Shown: one piece after another, positions 12,200 through 23,384 of the stretch | How positions within the stretch are numbered: the stretch's first letter is position 1 | Layout: every line of letters starts with the position of its first letter | Source of the DNA: Cyclospora cayetanensis | Lineage: Eukaryota > Apicomplexa > Conoidasida > Eucoccidiorida > Eimeriidae | DNA length: 64,000 nucleotides | Direction of reading: 5' to 3' | Assembly (NCBI RefSeq): GCF_002999335.1 | Contig: NW_020312700.1 | Coordinates: 186,001-250,000, forward strand | Notes under the pieces: model-generated | The model's database searches: none | Told to the model about the DNA's origin: nothing | Seen by the model: only the letters and a program-made list of their open reading frames with translations | Translations under genes and position numbers: made by a program

Positions 12200-13209
12200 T
12201 GTTGGAGTTTACTCCTTCCCGCCACGAAACAAGCAAATAGGTGCATCGGCGCAAGGAGCCGTGGCCCGAAAGAGATGCAGAAGTTGGCAACGACTGGGAG
12301 AGACAAACGCCGACGGGGACCCTCCCCCACAGCTCACAGCTTGAAGACCGACTCCACTGGTAAAGCCTTTCCTGGTGGTAGGTGAAAAAGAAACATCATT
12401 AGGCCTTTGTCGCACCTATGAGAGTTAAGTAATCAGGAACCCTGAAGGCTTGAAAGACGGCTAGGCCCCTTAAGAGGAACCCTGTTCCTCTTGCTGAATA
12501 AAGCGTCGTAGTTGGTCTTTATAAGCTTTGACACCGCTGCTCAGCTAGAGTTTGTAGAGGGAAACGAGTGGGCCACTGCCTCTCGACACTGAGGTGGCCA
12601 AGCAGAGGCGGGTTTTGAAAAGGAATAATCTGTTTAGAAAGCCCACATATCTCTAGATAACTGATAGCGTGGCAGTTAAAATTCTTATTCCGGGTGTCCA
12701 GCCTTGAGAGAAGGGTGGAGCACTGAGAGGGACAAAGAGTGCAAGGCTTCTCGCCTGAGGCAGCGGACCAGCGACAGCCCCACTGGTACAAGTAAATGAA
12801 AAGCGCCGTGTGGACTATGCTTCTTGGGATGAAACCTGATGCTTAGAGGGTCTAGATGTGATAGAAAAAACGAAAAGAAGGCAAGGAGGAACAGCACGTA
12901 CCTTTTTATTGATAAGGTGTTACTACAATAGCACCTCGCTCACCATCGGCAGCTGCTCTCGCTTTTTCTCTCCCTGCACTTTTGCGTACCTTCGAAGAGG
13001 GCCAACTTATTTTCGTTCAGTGAATTTGAGTAAATTAAAAGTATCTCAAGGCTCAATTTCATTTGTTGGCCGTCGATATTGCAAAACAAGATGTGAACCT
13101 CGTGACTCAAATCTAGCCGTGCGGCTGCGGGCTACTGGACATGACAATTGGTCTTCCCCTCCTATATATACGCAGAAGTCAGTTTGTTTGAAGCGTTGAG
13201 ACTTATATC

Positions 13210-13560
13210 CTATATCGAGTCAAAATACGGCATCTCATATGTGGCCTCAGTAACAGGCATTGTGGGGTCGGCTGCTATGGGAAGGGGAAACGGAAGACCT
13301 GGCTGATTGTGTGTTGATGCTTCTATAAAACGTTTGCTGAGAACTAGCACTCCGAACATACTTAAAAGTGCATGTTGCAGTCTTCCAATTTGTCGAGTCT
13401 CTTTTAATCCAATCGTGCTCCTTTGGACTTGGAGAATTACATGTGGCCTCATCACCGAAATGTGACAAAGACTAGGAAGCGTGGACGACGCCAGCTTCAA
13501 CATTTGCAGAAGCGTCATTTGTGGGATCGGCTGCCTGCGAAAGAATTCGGGGCTCTTCCT
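13210..13560 (-). pseudogene. Exon-like minus-strand sequence, possible gene remnant
   Basis: Minus-strand frames here read like protein. One (13518-13210) ends in AADPTMPVTEATYEMPYF before a stop. A second (about 13545-13485) reads QAADPTNDASANVEAGVVHA and also stops. A third contains KEHDWIKRDSTNWKTATC and ends at a strong GTATGT donor. The first two share AADPT and similar DNA (GCAGCCGAYCCCACAA), and TGAGGCCACAT occurs twice. No consistent gene model joins them. They may be duplicated 3' exons of a decayed gene, or chance. Confidence 0.2.
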
Positions 13561-14330
13561 GGCTAACAGCGTAGCTGCCCAGGATTATTCTGCTTCCCTA
13601 GGGCACGCATTGCATAACATAGCTAGCGTCATCGACGGGCAACGCTTGGGGAAATTGGCACTTATTTTTGTACCAAGCGTCTCCTGAACTCGGATATATT
13701 CGCAGCCACTATTAGATATGTTGTCCCTACTTTCTCCTCAAGGCCCTTAATTTGGCTTTGGAATATTCAATGCTGAACGACCGGCTTTAATCATACGCAG
13801 GGCCAAACGCACTCCTGAGCTAGGTTTACAATTCAACGCGATCGCACATAAGTCTTCTTTTACAAAGGTATTGGACATAATGCGGACTACTCCGCAGGTA
13901 GCTTCAGATCAAACTAGCGAGCATGTGTGTTCTAATACCTTATTTATTGTTGTTTAGTTTGGTCGATAAAAGGAGACACAATGCTGTGTGCGCGTGCGCT
14001 ACATGAGATATGCAGCTAGCTGTGAATGCTCGGAGGGCTTAGGCCTTGCAGCTATGCACAGACTAGCTGGTTCTCTCCCCCTCGTGTCTTCAACTCTTAG
14101 GGGTGAGAGCAAGGAAAGGAGGGATTTGACTGCCTTCCCATGGAGACCGACATGTAGAGTCGAATGTGCAGAACAGCTACATGGTGTCACTCACACATAT
14201 CTTCATAGGTATCCTTAGATACAGCCGTAACAGCTCCTTCGGCCTAGTGGAACGATGCCTCCACACAAAGACATCCCGTCCGTCCCAGGCAATACCCAAC
14301 TACCAGACATAGTAGCAAGTTTTTCGATAA

Positions 14331-14384
14331 GGTAGCTAGAAGGATGACTAGCTACCCCTTCAGCTCTCCAGCTATCCGGATAGC
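14331..14384. repeat. Perfect palindromes in an AGCTAGC-rich stretch
   Basis: Bases 14331-14339 and 14348-14356 are perfect 9-bp inverted copies (GGTAGCTAG / CTAGCTACC) with an 8-base loop. Bases 14371-14384 are a perfect 14-bp palindrome (GCTATCCGGATAGC). The flanks to 14490 contain several more TAGCTA/AGCTAG words. It may be a decayed foldback element or a protein-binding site. Confidence 0.6.
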
Positions 14385-15826
14385 CTAGCGGAAGCTTGAA
14401 TAGCTAGTAAAATCAAACCGGCTACTTAGTATAGCCCTAAAGCTAGCAGTGTACGTGGATGGGTAGCAGGAGAGCTAGCTCGGTTGCTGGGCTCCCAAAT
14501 TTGGGGGGGAATCAATGGGAACAAGCTGTGCGTGCCATCTCAACTTGACCGGCGGAAAGTTCTGGGCCCCTGTTCGCTTGCCATACTTTGTAGTAAAGCC
14601 AGCTATCGCAGCATGAGCAACAGAAGCGACTTAGTACATTTCTGAGGGCAGCCCCTTAGAGTCCCGCACGGTAACCAAAACTGACTCTACCCCGTTCAGC
14701 TGTGTCTTCTTGCAGATGCTGCAACAAATGGTTTGCCCCCATGCTTCAGATCCCTAGAGTGCTCGCACGCGTAGCTACTGCGCCGCGGTTTAACTTGCTG
14801 CCTCTGACTCCTCGCCCTCTTGAATTGTCTGTAGGCGTTCCTTTCATCTCATATCACTTCCAATCCTCCTTCCGCGCACCTGCGTAGGTCTTAGCAGAAA
14901 TTATGCCTTAATAGACATAATGCTACGCATTGTGAGATTTTAGCGTTACTGGACCTTCAGTTTGGCACTTCTGGTGTGCTATTTCAATCTTCTCACCCCA
15001 CTTCGCTATTCATGTCTCCAGCGTGCATTGGATGGCTAGGCCTCGGCCGAACCTCGCTTCCTCTCAAAGGAAATCCACAATACAAACTGAGATGCAAGAG
15101 CTCAGAGTTTTTAATAAATGCATGATTTCATTAAATGGCGCCCCATTGGCTCTGTGGGGGTTAACACCTTGGTTTTGTCGTTGCGGGGCACGCTAACTTG
15201 ACGCCTACCTGTGAAGGGCGTATGCATGAACTATTTGAACTGCCCCATAGAAAGACAGCAAAAAAGCAAAAAATAAATGCAATATTTCATGAAATTAAGG
15301 CTCGGCGCTCAGCTTTGTACGAATCTATCGGTGGGGTTTAAGCACAGTGTCTGGACACATACTTCCAAACTGGCCTCTGACTCAGTTTCTCCTCTTAATT
15401 GTTGTCGAATGCGATTACGCTGCTTCAAATTACTATACTATTACGTAGTATTACGCCTGTACAGCAAAAATAGGGGGCGAAGATAGACTTACTATCCTCA
15501 ACGGAATCGCCCCCTGCATCCCCTAACCCCCGTGCTGCACTGTCCCTCCTGCCTGGCGCTTTAAGGGGCTGCGTGAAACGGCTACATAGAGCTCTGCGGA
15601 AATTACTTCTCTCTTTATCCGGTTTGATTTTAATGTAAGGACTCAAGATTTACCCCCGATCCCTCTCCATAGAGGCCCCTGATTAGCCCACACCGGCATA
15701 GCTGCGGCTCGACAGGGTCCCACTCCGGTCTTGTACTCGTTTACTCAAAGAGCTCTATCCCTATCCTCGCTTTCCCTGTTTTTACAGCTACCACTTTAGC
15801 AGCCTGAAAACTAGTACACCCCGAAA

Positions 15827-18800
15827 ATGCGGGGGTTCTCATTGCAAACCCTGGTGGGCCTGGTGGTGGTCCTAGCGGGATATGCACAAGCAGCAGAGGA
15901 CCCCGCTCTGTTCCAGCCTCCTGTGTTGCCCTCTGATATATCCCAGGCAGCTCAGCCTGCTGAGCATTCCTCCCCCCATGCTGACCAGGCTCTTAATCTG
16001 ACCAACAAGCAGGCCGAGCAGGTGCAGCAACCTCCTCGGGACCAGCAACAAGTAAAGCAAGAGCAACAACCGGGCGAAGAAAAGCTGTTGCTCGGTGCAT
16101 TGAGATTCGACACGCTTTTAGAGCATATGGGCGAAATGCAAAAGCGGTTCTTCCTTGCAGTGCTGCCGGAATCTTGGGTTGTGCCAAAATTCGCTTCTGC
16201 GTCCAGCTCAGAACTCGCCCAAGTGCATCAATTCTTGAAAGATATAGCTGAACCTTTGGGGGGAGTCGCTTCGGTTCCTGGAGCTGTCGTCCAGCTCGCT
16301 GAGTCAGGGGATCTGACAGCTCTGCTTCAGCAGAATCCCCAGCTCCCTCCTGTCTTCAGAGACCTTGTTTCTGCATCGACCACTACAAAGGGAAGTCAAC
16401 AGGGAGGAGAGCCTCAAGTTCTCTCTGGCCTCATTGCTGACTTGGACTCTGCTAATTTGGGGAATGTCGCGAAGTTGTTCCAGCTGCCAACAGAACTAGA
16501 GCTCCCAGTATCTTACGACGGGCTGTCTTTCTTCGTGCCCGTTCTGGTTCGCAATGTTTCTTCCATTGAGCTTCCAGATCTCGGACCCACTCAAGGCTTA
16601 CAGCAACTTAGCGTAGACGTTCGAGACATTCTTATCCCCATCGCGCAAAACAAGGGGCGCCTGCTTTTCTCAGAAGCCTCAGCAGTCTTCCAGGGGATCG
16701 AGTTGCCACAGCAAATCCCCATCCAGCCAATCGCACTCTTTTCTTTCGAGGTGACAGCAATTACTGCTTCTAAGCTCATATTGCTCACTAGGCATAGTGC
16801 TCCACAAATTAGAGTGCCTGTGTCGGGAGCCGCGTGAGTACTGGCAAAGTGCCCCCTGCGCGAGGATACGCATGCCTTGTTCATCCAAACCCATCACGGA
16901 AACTTCAAAGCCTGCAACTAGAGACCTTTGAACTCCCATCCCCGTTAAAAGGCCATAGAAAGAAACCAAGTCCGGCGAAGCCTGTGCGTGTTGTGCGCAG
17001 TTGAACGATGTGGACACCCTGTGGTCTACAGTGAAGACGTCGGTGCTCAGCAGGCTCACTCTGCTGGGCTCTGATGCACCCGCACTGTTCGGCCCCGTCA
17101 TGCTGGTCACATCTCTGCCGCGTGTGGCGCTGTCCCTCAACGGGGTGCCCCGAAACATAGGAGAGCCTACTCAACTTGCCCGCATTATTGCGGACTTTAC
17201 TTCACAGCTCAGAAGAGGCCTTAGGAGCTTTGCGGACCTCACAGCGGAGCGAGGCGTTCCCCCCAGCACTCAGGAACTCATGCGCGAACCCCTCGATGAA
17301 TTTCTTAACCTGAAATTCCTAAATTTCGGGATCCCTGTTGTCGGTGAGCTATATGATCCCTGCAGAAAACGATAAAATGTTCTTTCTCACTACCTCCCCC
17401 CTTTTCACGTGGGTGGTGCTTCTCCTGGTCCCTGCCTACTTTAAGGTGCAGCAAGCTGGGAACAGGAGAGCTCGGTTTCGCTTGCATGCGGGCTCTTCCC
17501 ATGTGCTGGTGTGCCTGTGTATTTGCACTCTTGTGGTATGTACCTGTCTGCTGGCGTATTTGTGTGGTTCCAGCTCCTCATCCATGTGTGCGCTTTTCGC
17601 TGGGTGCAGGCATTCCCCGCGAGATGGAATCCTGCGTGTTCACCCCGCTCAAGACCCTTAGTCTGTGCAGTGCAACGGATTGCCCCATGGACCTGTCTCT
17701 GCCCTCCTTCCCCGACTTTCTGGTGGCTCCTGAGGCAGCCATCTTAACGCTGCAAGAGCGGATAGAGGGCCTCATAAGAGAACTCCAGCAGGCGGTGATC
17801 GATCTGGAAAGCAAGATCAACTCTTCTCTCCCACAGGGTCTTAGCTCCATCAGAGACGCTCAGGGTGTGCACCTAGGATTAAACTGCACGGCTTAAACAG
17901 GTTAAACACCAAAGTATCTACTCGCTTCTGTGGGAGTTCCTCTCTAGACTTCTCCAAGGCCTTGGATGAAGGAACTCAGTGAACGAAAGACGATAGTTGA
18001 TTGTCTTGCAACGAAAAAGGGCACCGGTATTCTTGGTGTTACTGCCATTGCTGCTGCTGCTGCAGGTGTGTCCGTTGACGAGGCCCTCAAAACTGCCATG
18101 GCGCTTTCCACCACTTTGCAAAAGACTGTGGACGTCGCTAGTGAGAGGGCGAGGGGACTGTTTGGGCTTGATGTAGCTGAAGCAGCTGCTTCGGCGGCAG
18201 CAGCGGAGGCAGCAAGTGCAGCAAAGACCGTCATGCAAAGCCTCGAGAATCCTGTAGGCTTTTTGGCTTCTCTCTACGGGCATTCATCCACTGACGACCA
18301 GAGCGAGCATGGACTTCTAGCGCATAAACGCAAGTTACAGGTGAGGTACTTGAGCGTCGAAGTCCAGATGCTGCGCATCGTTTGAGGATGGCTTTAGGGC
18401 CTTACATTAGTTTCTAAGAAAGCAACACCTGCGGAGTTTCACTGCTCATGTTGTTGTTGCTTCTTCAGAGCGGCCTCATCACTCTGCCTATTCTTTCCCG
18501 GGGCCCAGGCTTGAGCCGTTTAGAGTTACCTGGTCAGGGATCTTTGGAGCAGCTAATGTCCCTGCGCGAGCTGACATCGGCAGTTCAAGACTTCGTCCTT
18601 GTGGAGGGCAGTCCCCTTCTTTCTGGCCTGTCCCCTGCGAATGCGGGCAAGACCCTAGGAACTCTGTTTAGGGAGCATCAGTTACCAGACTCGCTGCTAC
18701 GCCAGCCACTAAGCAGCCTTGTGACTGATGCTAGCAGCCTTCCTGCCACCCTTTTCGACCTCAACCTGGGCCAATTCCTCTCCTTCTCCGCAGCCCTACA

Positions 18801-18954
18801 AGACATGCTCACTGCCCCCATTGTTGATTTTCCCAGCCTCGCCGGCCTTATCCTCAACCCAGCTGCTGTCCTTTCCCTTGTTCCAGGTGGCCACGCACCA
18901 CAGCCCCAGCGGGCCTCATCTCCCCTTCCAGTCAGCGGTGGTCTATTCTTCTAA
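15827..18954 (+). CDS. Secreted hypothetical protein with signal peptide, 5 exons, about 825 aa
   Basis: The frame opens at ATG 15827 with a clear signal peptide (MRGFSLQTLVGLVVVLAGYA, cleavage likely after AQA), then a Gln/Pro-rich linker. Exons are about 15827-16833, 17001-17343, 17610-17866, 17948-18340 and 18469-18954. Junctions 17343/17610 and 18340/18469 agree in phase and have GTGAGC/GTGAGG donors. The first junction has a strong GTGAGT at 16834 but its phase does not fit the CAG acceptor at 17000, so that boundary is uncertain. The mature protein alternates hydrophobic helical segments and 'ELP/LPxL' motifs (SIELPDLGP, TELELPVSYDGL, SRLELPGQGSLEQL), suggesting loosely repeated modules. 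An Ala-rich helix lies at 18170-18235. There is no transmembrane segment after the signal peptide and no C-terminal hydrophobic tail. A role in a secretory organelle, vacuole or oocyst wall is possible. The family is not recognised. Confidence 0.72.
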
Positions 18955-20144
18955 GCCAGCCTCACAAGCCCTGGTCAGCACGCATTTCTAGTTATGCGAA
19001 CAGAATTTTGAGGTACCTGTCCAGGCGAACAACAAGTGTTTTAAACTAAGTTTGAAGAGGCTCAGTTGTATGGCTGCGGGGAGGAGGCTGTTCCAGAAGT
19101 AGCCTAGTGCCTAGTGTCTCGTGGCGTTCTGAGAAGTCCAGTTGATGCATCCTGCCCTCTCATGTCGGTACTGGCTGGTGCCGTTTCGGGTCTTACGCAG
19201 AAAGTCTCAGGAAGGCCGGAAGATATAGGTGTTAGTGCTACGTAGCGAGAGACACGGCCGCAGAGGGAGTATGTTCGAAAGGCTCTCTGGAGGGCCCCAA
19301 GTTCAGAGGTAGACTAGTGTAAACCTTTCTTCCAGCACCTCACCCATCTCTAAGTGCCGACGAAGACATAAGGAAGAGGACTTTCTTGCCGGCTATTAGC
19401 ACTTGGCGAATGCGCGCACCTAGGAGCAGGACCAACGCACGTACCAATTGGCATACACCAATCTCGAATTAGACTGGTTTATTTCCAGCTATTTTCTTGT
19501 GTGGCAACTCAATAGATGATAACGCATTGGACAGCATGGCAGGTGCCTACTGCATGAAGAGTACCATTGGTGGACGGCCACCGATCCGTAGCATGCGCGA
19601 ACGAGCTGTCTAACGCTGTTCCCACAAGCCTCTTAGAGAACAGAGATGTGGTTTGTTTGCTATATCTGTGCTTCTGCATGGGAAGCTGGAGGGCAGGCAA
19701 AATTGCTTGGATGTGAGGGGTGATCACGTACTTGCCATTTCCATCGACCGAAGTGAAATGCACTCACTCAGGGCTGCCTGCTTTCATCTTTGTTACCAAG
19801 ATTGCGCATACAAGAATGGAATGAAGAATAATGATTCCTGAATACTGAGACCTGGGTAGAATAGAGCTGTGCCCTGCGACTCCCTCACTGTCCCCATGGA
19901 ATCCCGTGGCCTCCGACCCGTAAGTATTATCGCCTGTCTTTCACTAGGGTGTATCGGGCTTTTCACGCAAGCCGGTGTAATTAGGAGTTTCCCAGCCAAG
20001 TCTTGGTGGTATTCGCTCCTTCCGCACTAAGTGACCTCCTTTTTTGGAAAGTTTGAAGTTTTCCCCGATCCCTGGGGTGTCCCCAAAACGTCGCCCATCT
20101 CGCGAGGAACCTTTGATAAGGATATCCGAATCAGGCTTCTGGCT
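18955..20144. other. Intergenic region upstream of the METTL22-like gene
   Basis: About 1.2 kb between two plus-strand genes. No convincing exon was found. The frame of the downstream gene is open back to about 20031 without an ATG, so the true 5' exon or start may lie slightly upstream of 20145. No clear promoter motif is visible. Confidence 0.4.
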
Positions 20145-22109
20145 ATGTACCTTTGCCTCTGGAGGATCTCGGGGCCCCATGACAGGAACCAAGGGGATTC
20201 TTCGTTTCCGTTCTCATTGCAGGAGTTTGGGACGCCCTCAGGGAAGGCCCTACATTGGCGTGGTACTAGTGCCCTTCGCCAGAGGCGACTTTCCGACACT
20301 TCTTATCCAACGGATGCCGATGGGGACTTGGAGCCTCCACGACGGCCGCAAGGCTCTAGGGGGATTACCCGGGATCCTAAGAGTCGGAAGGCGACGGCGG
20401 TGTCCCCCGAGACACTGAAGTTCGGAATGCCTCATGGGCGGGGGCCTTCAGAGTGTTTCTGGACTTTTCAGAAAAATGCCGAGGACCTGAACGAAGTTGG
20501 CAGGGGCGTCTGGTCCGCCTCGCTTGCACTAGGTAGCTTCCTGTATCGGCAGCCAGCCGTCTTTTGGGGGTCTCTAGAGGGGGTCACCACCAGACCCAGC
20601 CTGTCAGCTAAGTACAACACTGCTGGAGCTGCTGAGAGTCAGTCCGCATCGAAGAAACCCCGGGGCATCACGGGTAACACTCCCAAGGAGACCTTGGGGA
20701 ATGTTGTTGAAATGGCCTCTACTGGAGTCCCGAAGGTCTTTAGGATTTTGGAGCTTGGCAGCGGCGTCGGCCTTATAGGGCCCCTCCTCCGGCGGCTCTT
20801 TGCCCGAGGGGACTTTAGCGCGTCCTCTTTGGGTTGCACCAAAGGGGCGTCTGACCTCTCTGTGGAGGTATATCTGAGCGACACGGATCCAGAGGCTCTC
20901 CAAATGTGTGAGCGAACACAGCGGCTGGACGAGTCCATTCTTGGACTCCTCCACGAGGGCATCTGTCCTAGTGGCTGCCGTGAAGAGGCCTTTGGACATG
21001 GGTCAAGTCCCGACTTGGCAGCAGCAAAATCACCGAGAGCCCATTTTGAGTGCTCTCCGGGAACTTCTGTCAAAACCTTTGTGCGAAGACTCGATTGGAG
21101 GCACGGAGGCCCCTGGGCAGCCGACGTTTCAGGTATATCCCCACAGACGGATCATTCACGTGTAGAAGATGACGATCCTGAATCTCAGGATGACCTTACC
21201 GTGGCAAGGACCCGAGGTCAAGATGCGTTTGAGTGGACTCGAGAAGAGGTCGAGATGCTGCAGAAAGAGGGTGCCCTTAGCTTAGTTCTAGCGTCAGATG
21301 GTAAGCATGAGCAAACGCAATCGTTATCATTACTCACTGAGAACCCCCCTCGGAGTCCCGAAGGGAGCGTTACGCTACGCGGAGGGATAGCTCTATAGCT
21401 ACCAGTTTTGAGTGAAACCAGCAGAGAAGGGAACTGTTCCCAAACGGTGTGATCAGTGTACTCTAGTATCGGTCTTATAGGCACGCGTTTTGCGTTCGCA
21501 TGCCAATTTGGCCGTCGATTTTTTCATCGATTCCGCGTTTCTTTTCGTATCCTCCCCCCACCGTCCTTAGGTACTGCAGTGTATGTACGTAATGTGTGCC
21601 TGCGTGCGCTTGCATATGCAGTGTTGTACGACTTTAACTTAACTTCATCCCTTTCGAATTTGTTGTGTGCCATTCTGGAGAAGAACCCTTCATGCCGCTG
21701 CCTCCTTTCCCACTCTCGGCGCTTGGGCATTGTGTGCCCGACTTCCTCTGTCGCGGTCGATATCTATGCTGAAGACTTTTTCGACAGATTCTGCTCCAGT
21801 GACCCCAAGGAAATACAGATTGCAAGCAGACGGTTTCTGCTGACCACACATCCCACCCCTCCAAATGCAGTCGTCTTTGCAGGATACTCAGACCCTGTGG
21901 AGACTGATAAGGTAAAAAAGCTCATTGAAAAGGATCTTGCGTCGCTTGTTGAGGGCGTTGATGGAGAATTAGGGAGCCATAAGGATGCTCAGAGGGCCCC
22001 CAGAAAGGCTAAAGAAAAGCAGTTTAGGCTGAGTCCCTCCGAGGCGGAGGAGGCCACGGCTTTCGCAGAGATATGGGAACTTACCCTAGCCGAAACACAG
22101 CGGCCATAA
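20145..22109 (+). CDS. METTL22: METTL22-like family-16 protein methyltransferase, 2 exons, about 547 aa
   Basis: Exons 20145-21300 and 21622-22109 join through a GTAAGC donor and a TATGCAG acceptor in phase 1, rebuilding ..LVLASDVLYDFNLTSS. Motif order is that of methyltransferase family 16: a Trp/Leu segment (GRGVWSASLALGSFL), the SAM-binding motif I (RILELGSGVGLIGPLL), an acidic beta-2 end (VYLSDTDPEAL), a beta-3 Trp (VRRLDW), and the post-I motif with Asp (LVLASDVLYD). The DVLYD after beta-4 fits METTL22-type lysine methyltransferases acting on protein substrates. A low-complexity insert of about 60 residues separates motif I/II from the core Trp. The N-terminal 120 residues are poorly structured. 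ATG 20145 is the first in-frame ATG, and an upstream exon is possible. The substrate cannot be read from sequence. Confidence 0.75.
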
Positions 22110-23384
22110 GGGACTATAAAGATCGATATTTACTGTGTATAGGGGTGTGTGGGAATGAGCGAGCAGGCAGTTGAGTACCTCTCTCCCGGAGGATTGGGAA
22201 GCCCCCAGGTTTTTTCTGTTGGAGTTTATCCATCTCTTCTTCCTCAATTTTCCTGTATATTTTGATTTTCGAGCTTTAAAGAGCTGCTATTTCTGGCAAT
22301 GGGAGCCCTTAGCATACCCTTTCCGTTGATCTTGCATGCGTCTAAAGGGTCACCTGGTTGCTGTGTGCTCCTCTGCACCCGGCAGAATGTTTCTGCTTGT
22401 TCCTTTGGGCAAAGCTAAGCTTGAATCTAAAACAAAAGCCAAATATTTACACATAAACTGGTCTATATCCTTAGTGAAGGGGACCCCGTTCTTTTCCTAG
22501 AGGATTCGAACAGCATTGGATCTTGACGGTAGGGGGTTTAAGGATATAGAGAAGATGACCTCGCTGCAGTCATCTCAGGAGCTCTACCTGGCTCTCTTGA
22601 GTGGGGATGCCATGCGAATGGCCCTACAGTGGTTCGCTATGCCCACAGCCCTGAGCAAACGCGTGTCTGTATGCAGTCAAAGACGCATGAAAGTTCCTCC
22701 ATAGTCCCCTATTCGTGTTCAGATCCTTCTGTCCCCTAAAATTTCCCGAGAAATCATGCCTTCTCAAAGGCCCTGTTCAAGGCATTAGAGCGGGGATCGG
22801 TGTGGCGGCACACTACGGGCCATTCGTAGGACTCATTTTGCTATCCCCAACACGCCGCTGCACAGTAATGCCGCTTTGCGCAGGGATACGGAGGCAGAGA
22901 GTAAGGGAAAGCGCGAAAACCGGCTCATGGGGCATCAAGAAGAGCTAAGGGCCCATAGATGGACGGCTGGAGGGACAAATACCCCGACACAACAAGCGCC
23001 TCATGCGCCTGAGAACACTAGTCAAGACTCAAAGCTCAAATGCCAGCTAGATAGGGTGCTGATTCTGCTTTCCGTGGTGCTGCTGATAACGATGGCTTTT
23101 TAATGCTGCTGCTGTGTATTCTCGTTCATTAGGCACCCTGAACTTTCCGACTCGATTACTTGTTTGGCGGGTTTTGTTGCCATTGTTTCTGCTGCAGCCA
23201 GAGAGCGACTCCATTCCTCAAGATGCTCTCTCTTCTTGCGACAGTGACGGCAAGACACGTCCTTTTAAACCTTAAAGTCCAAAGCATGATTCCCAAAACC
23301 TTTTACTAGAAGAAACTTACATCAGGGTGTGCGGCGGCTGCTTACGGCAGTTCACATGCGGTCCCTGTTGCCGGTCCTGATTCA
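22110..23384. other. Intergenic or partly coding stretch with no resolved gene
   Basis: About 1.3 kb follows the METTL22-like gene. Short plus-strand frames at 22516-22704 and 22876-23103 are exon-like but unsupported. A pyrimidine-rich stretch at 22220-22260 could serve 3' processing. The small membrane-anchor frame is listed separately. Confidence 0.35.
22876..23103 (+). CDS. Possible small tail-anchored protein or last exon
   Basis: A 75-codon plus-strand frame has a hydrophilic Gln/Thr/Asn-rich body and a C-terminal hydrophobic segment directly before the stop (LDRVLILLSVVLLITMAF). That would suit a tail anchor in ER or mitochondrial membrane. The frame could be a stand-alone small gene or the last exon of a longer one. 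Splice context upstream is unclear and there is no family match. The composition could also arise by chance. Confidence 0.2.
   Translation: MRRDTEAESKGKRENRLMGHQEELRAHRWTAGGTNTPTQQAPHAPENTSQDSKLKCQLDRVLILLSVVLLITMAF

Larger units (their letters stand above)
12200..15826. other. Gene-poor region between the RASP2-like and secreted-protein genes
   Basis: About 3.6 kb without a supported gene. The left end should hold the promoter of the minus-strand RASP2-like gene and the right end that of the plus-strand secreted protein. Two items stand out and are listed separately: exon-like minus-strand sequence with internal similarity at 13210-13560, and perfect short palindromes at 14331-14384 within an AGCTAGC-rich stretch (14330-14490). 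ORFs at 12858-13199, 13988-14218 and 15277-15486 look like chance frames. Confidence 0.45.
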
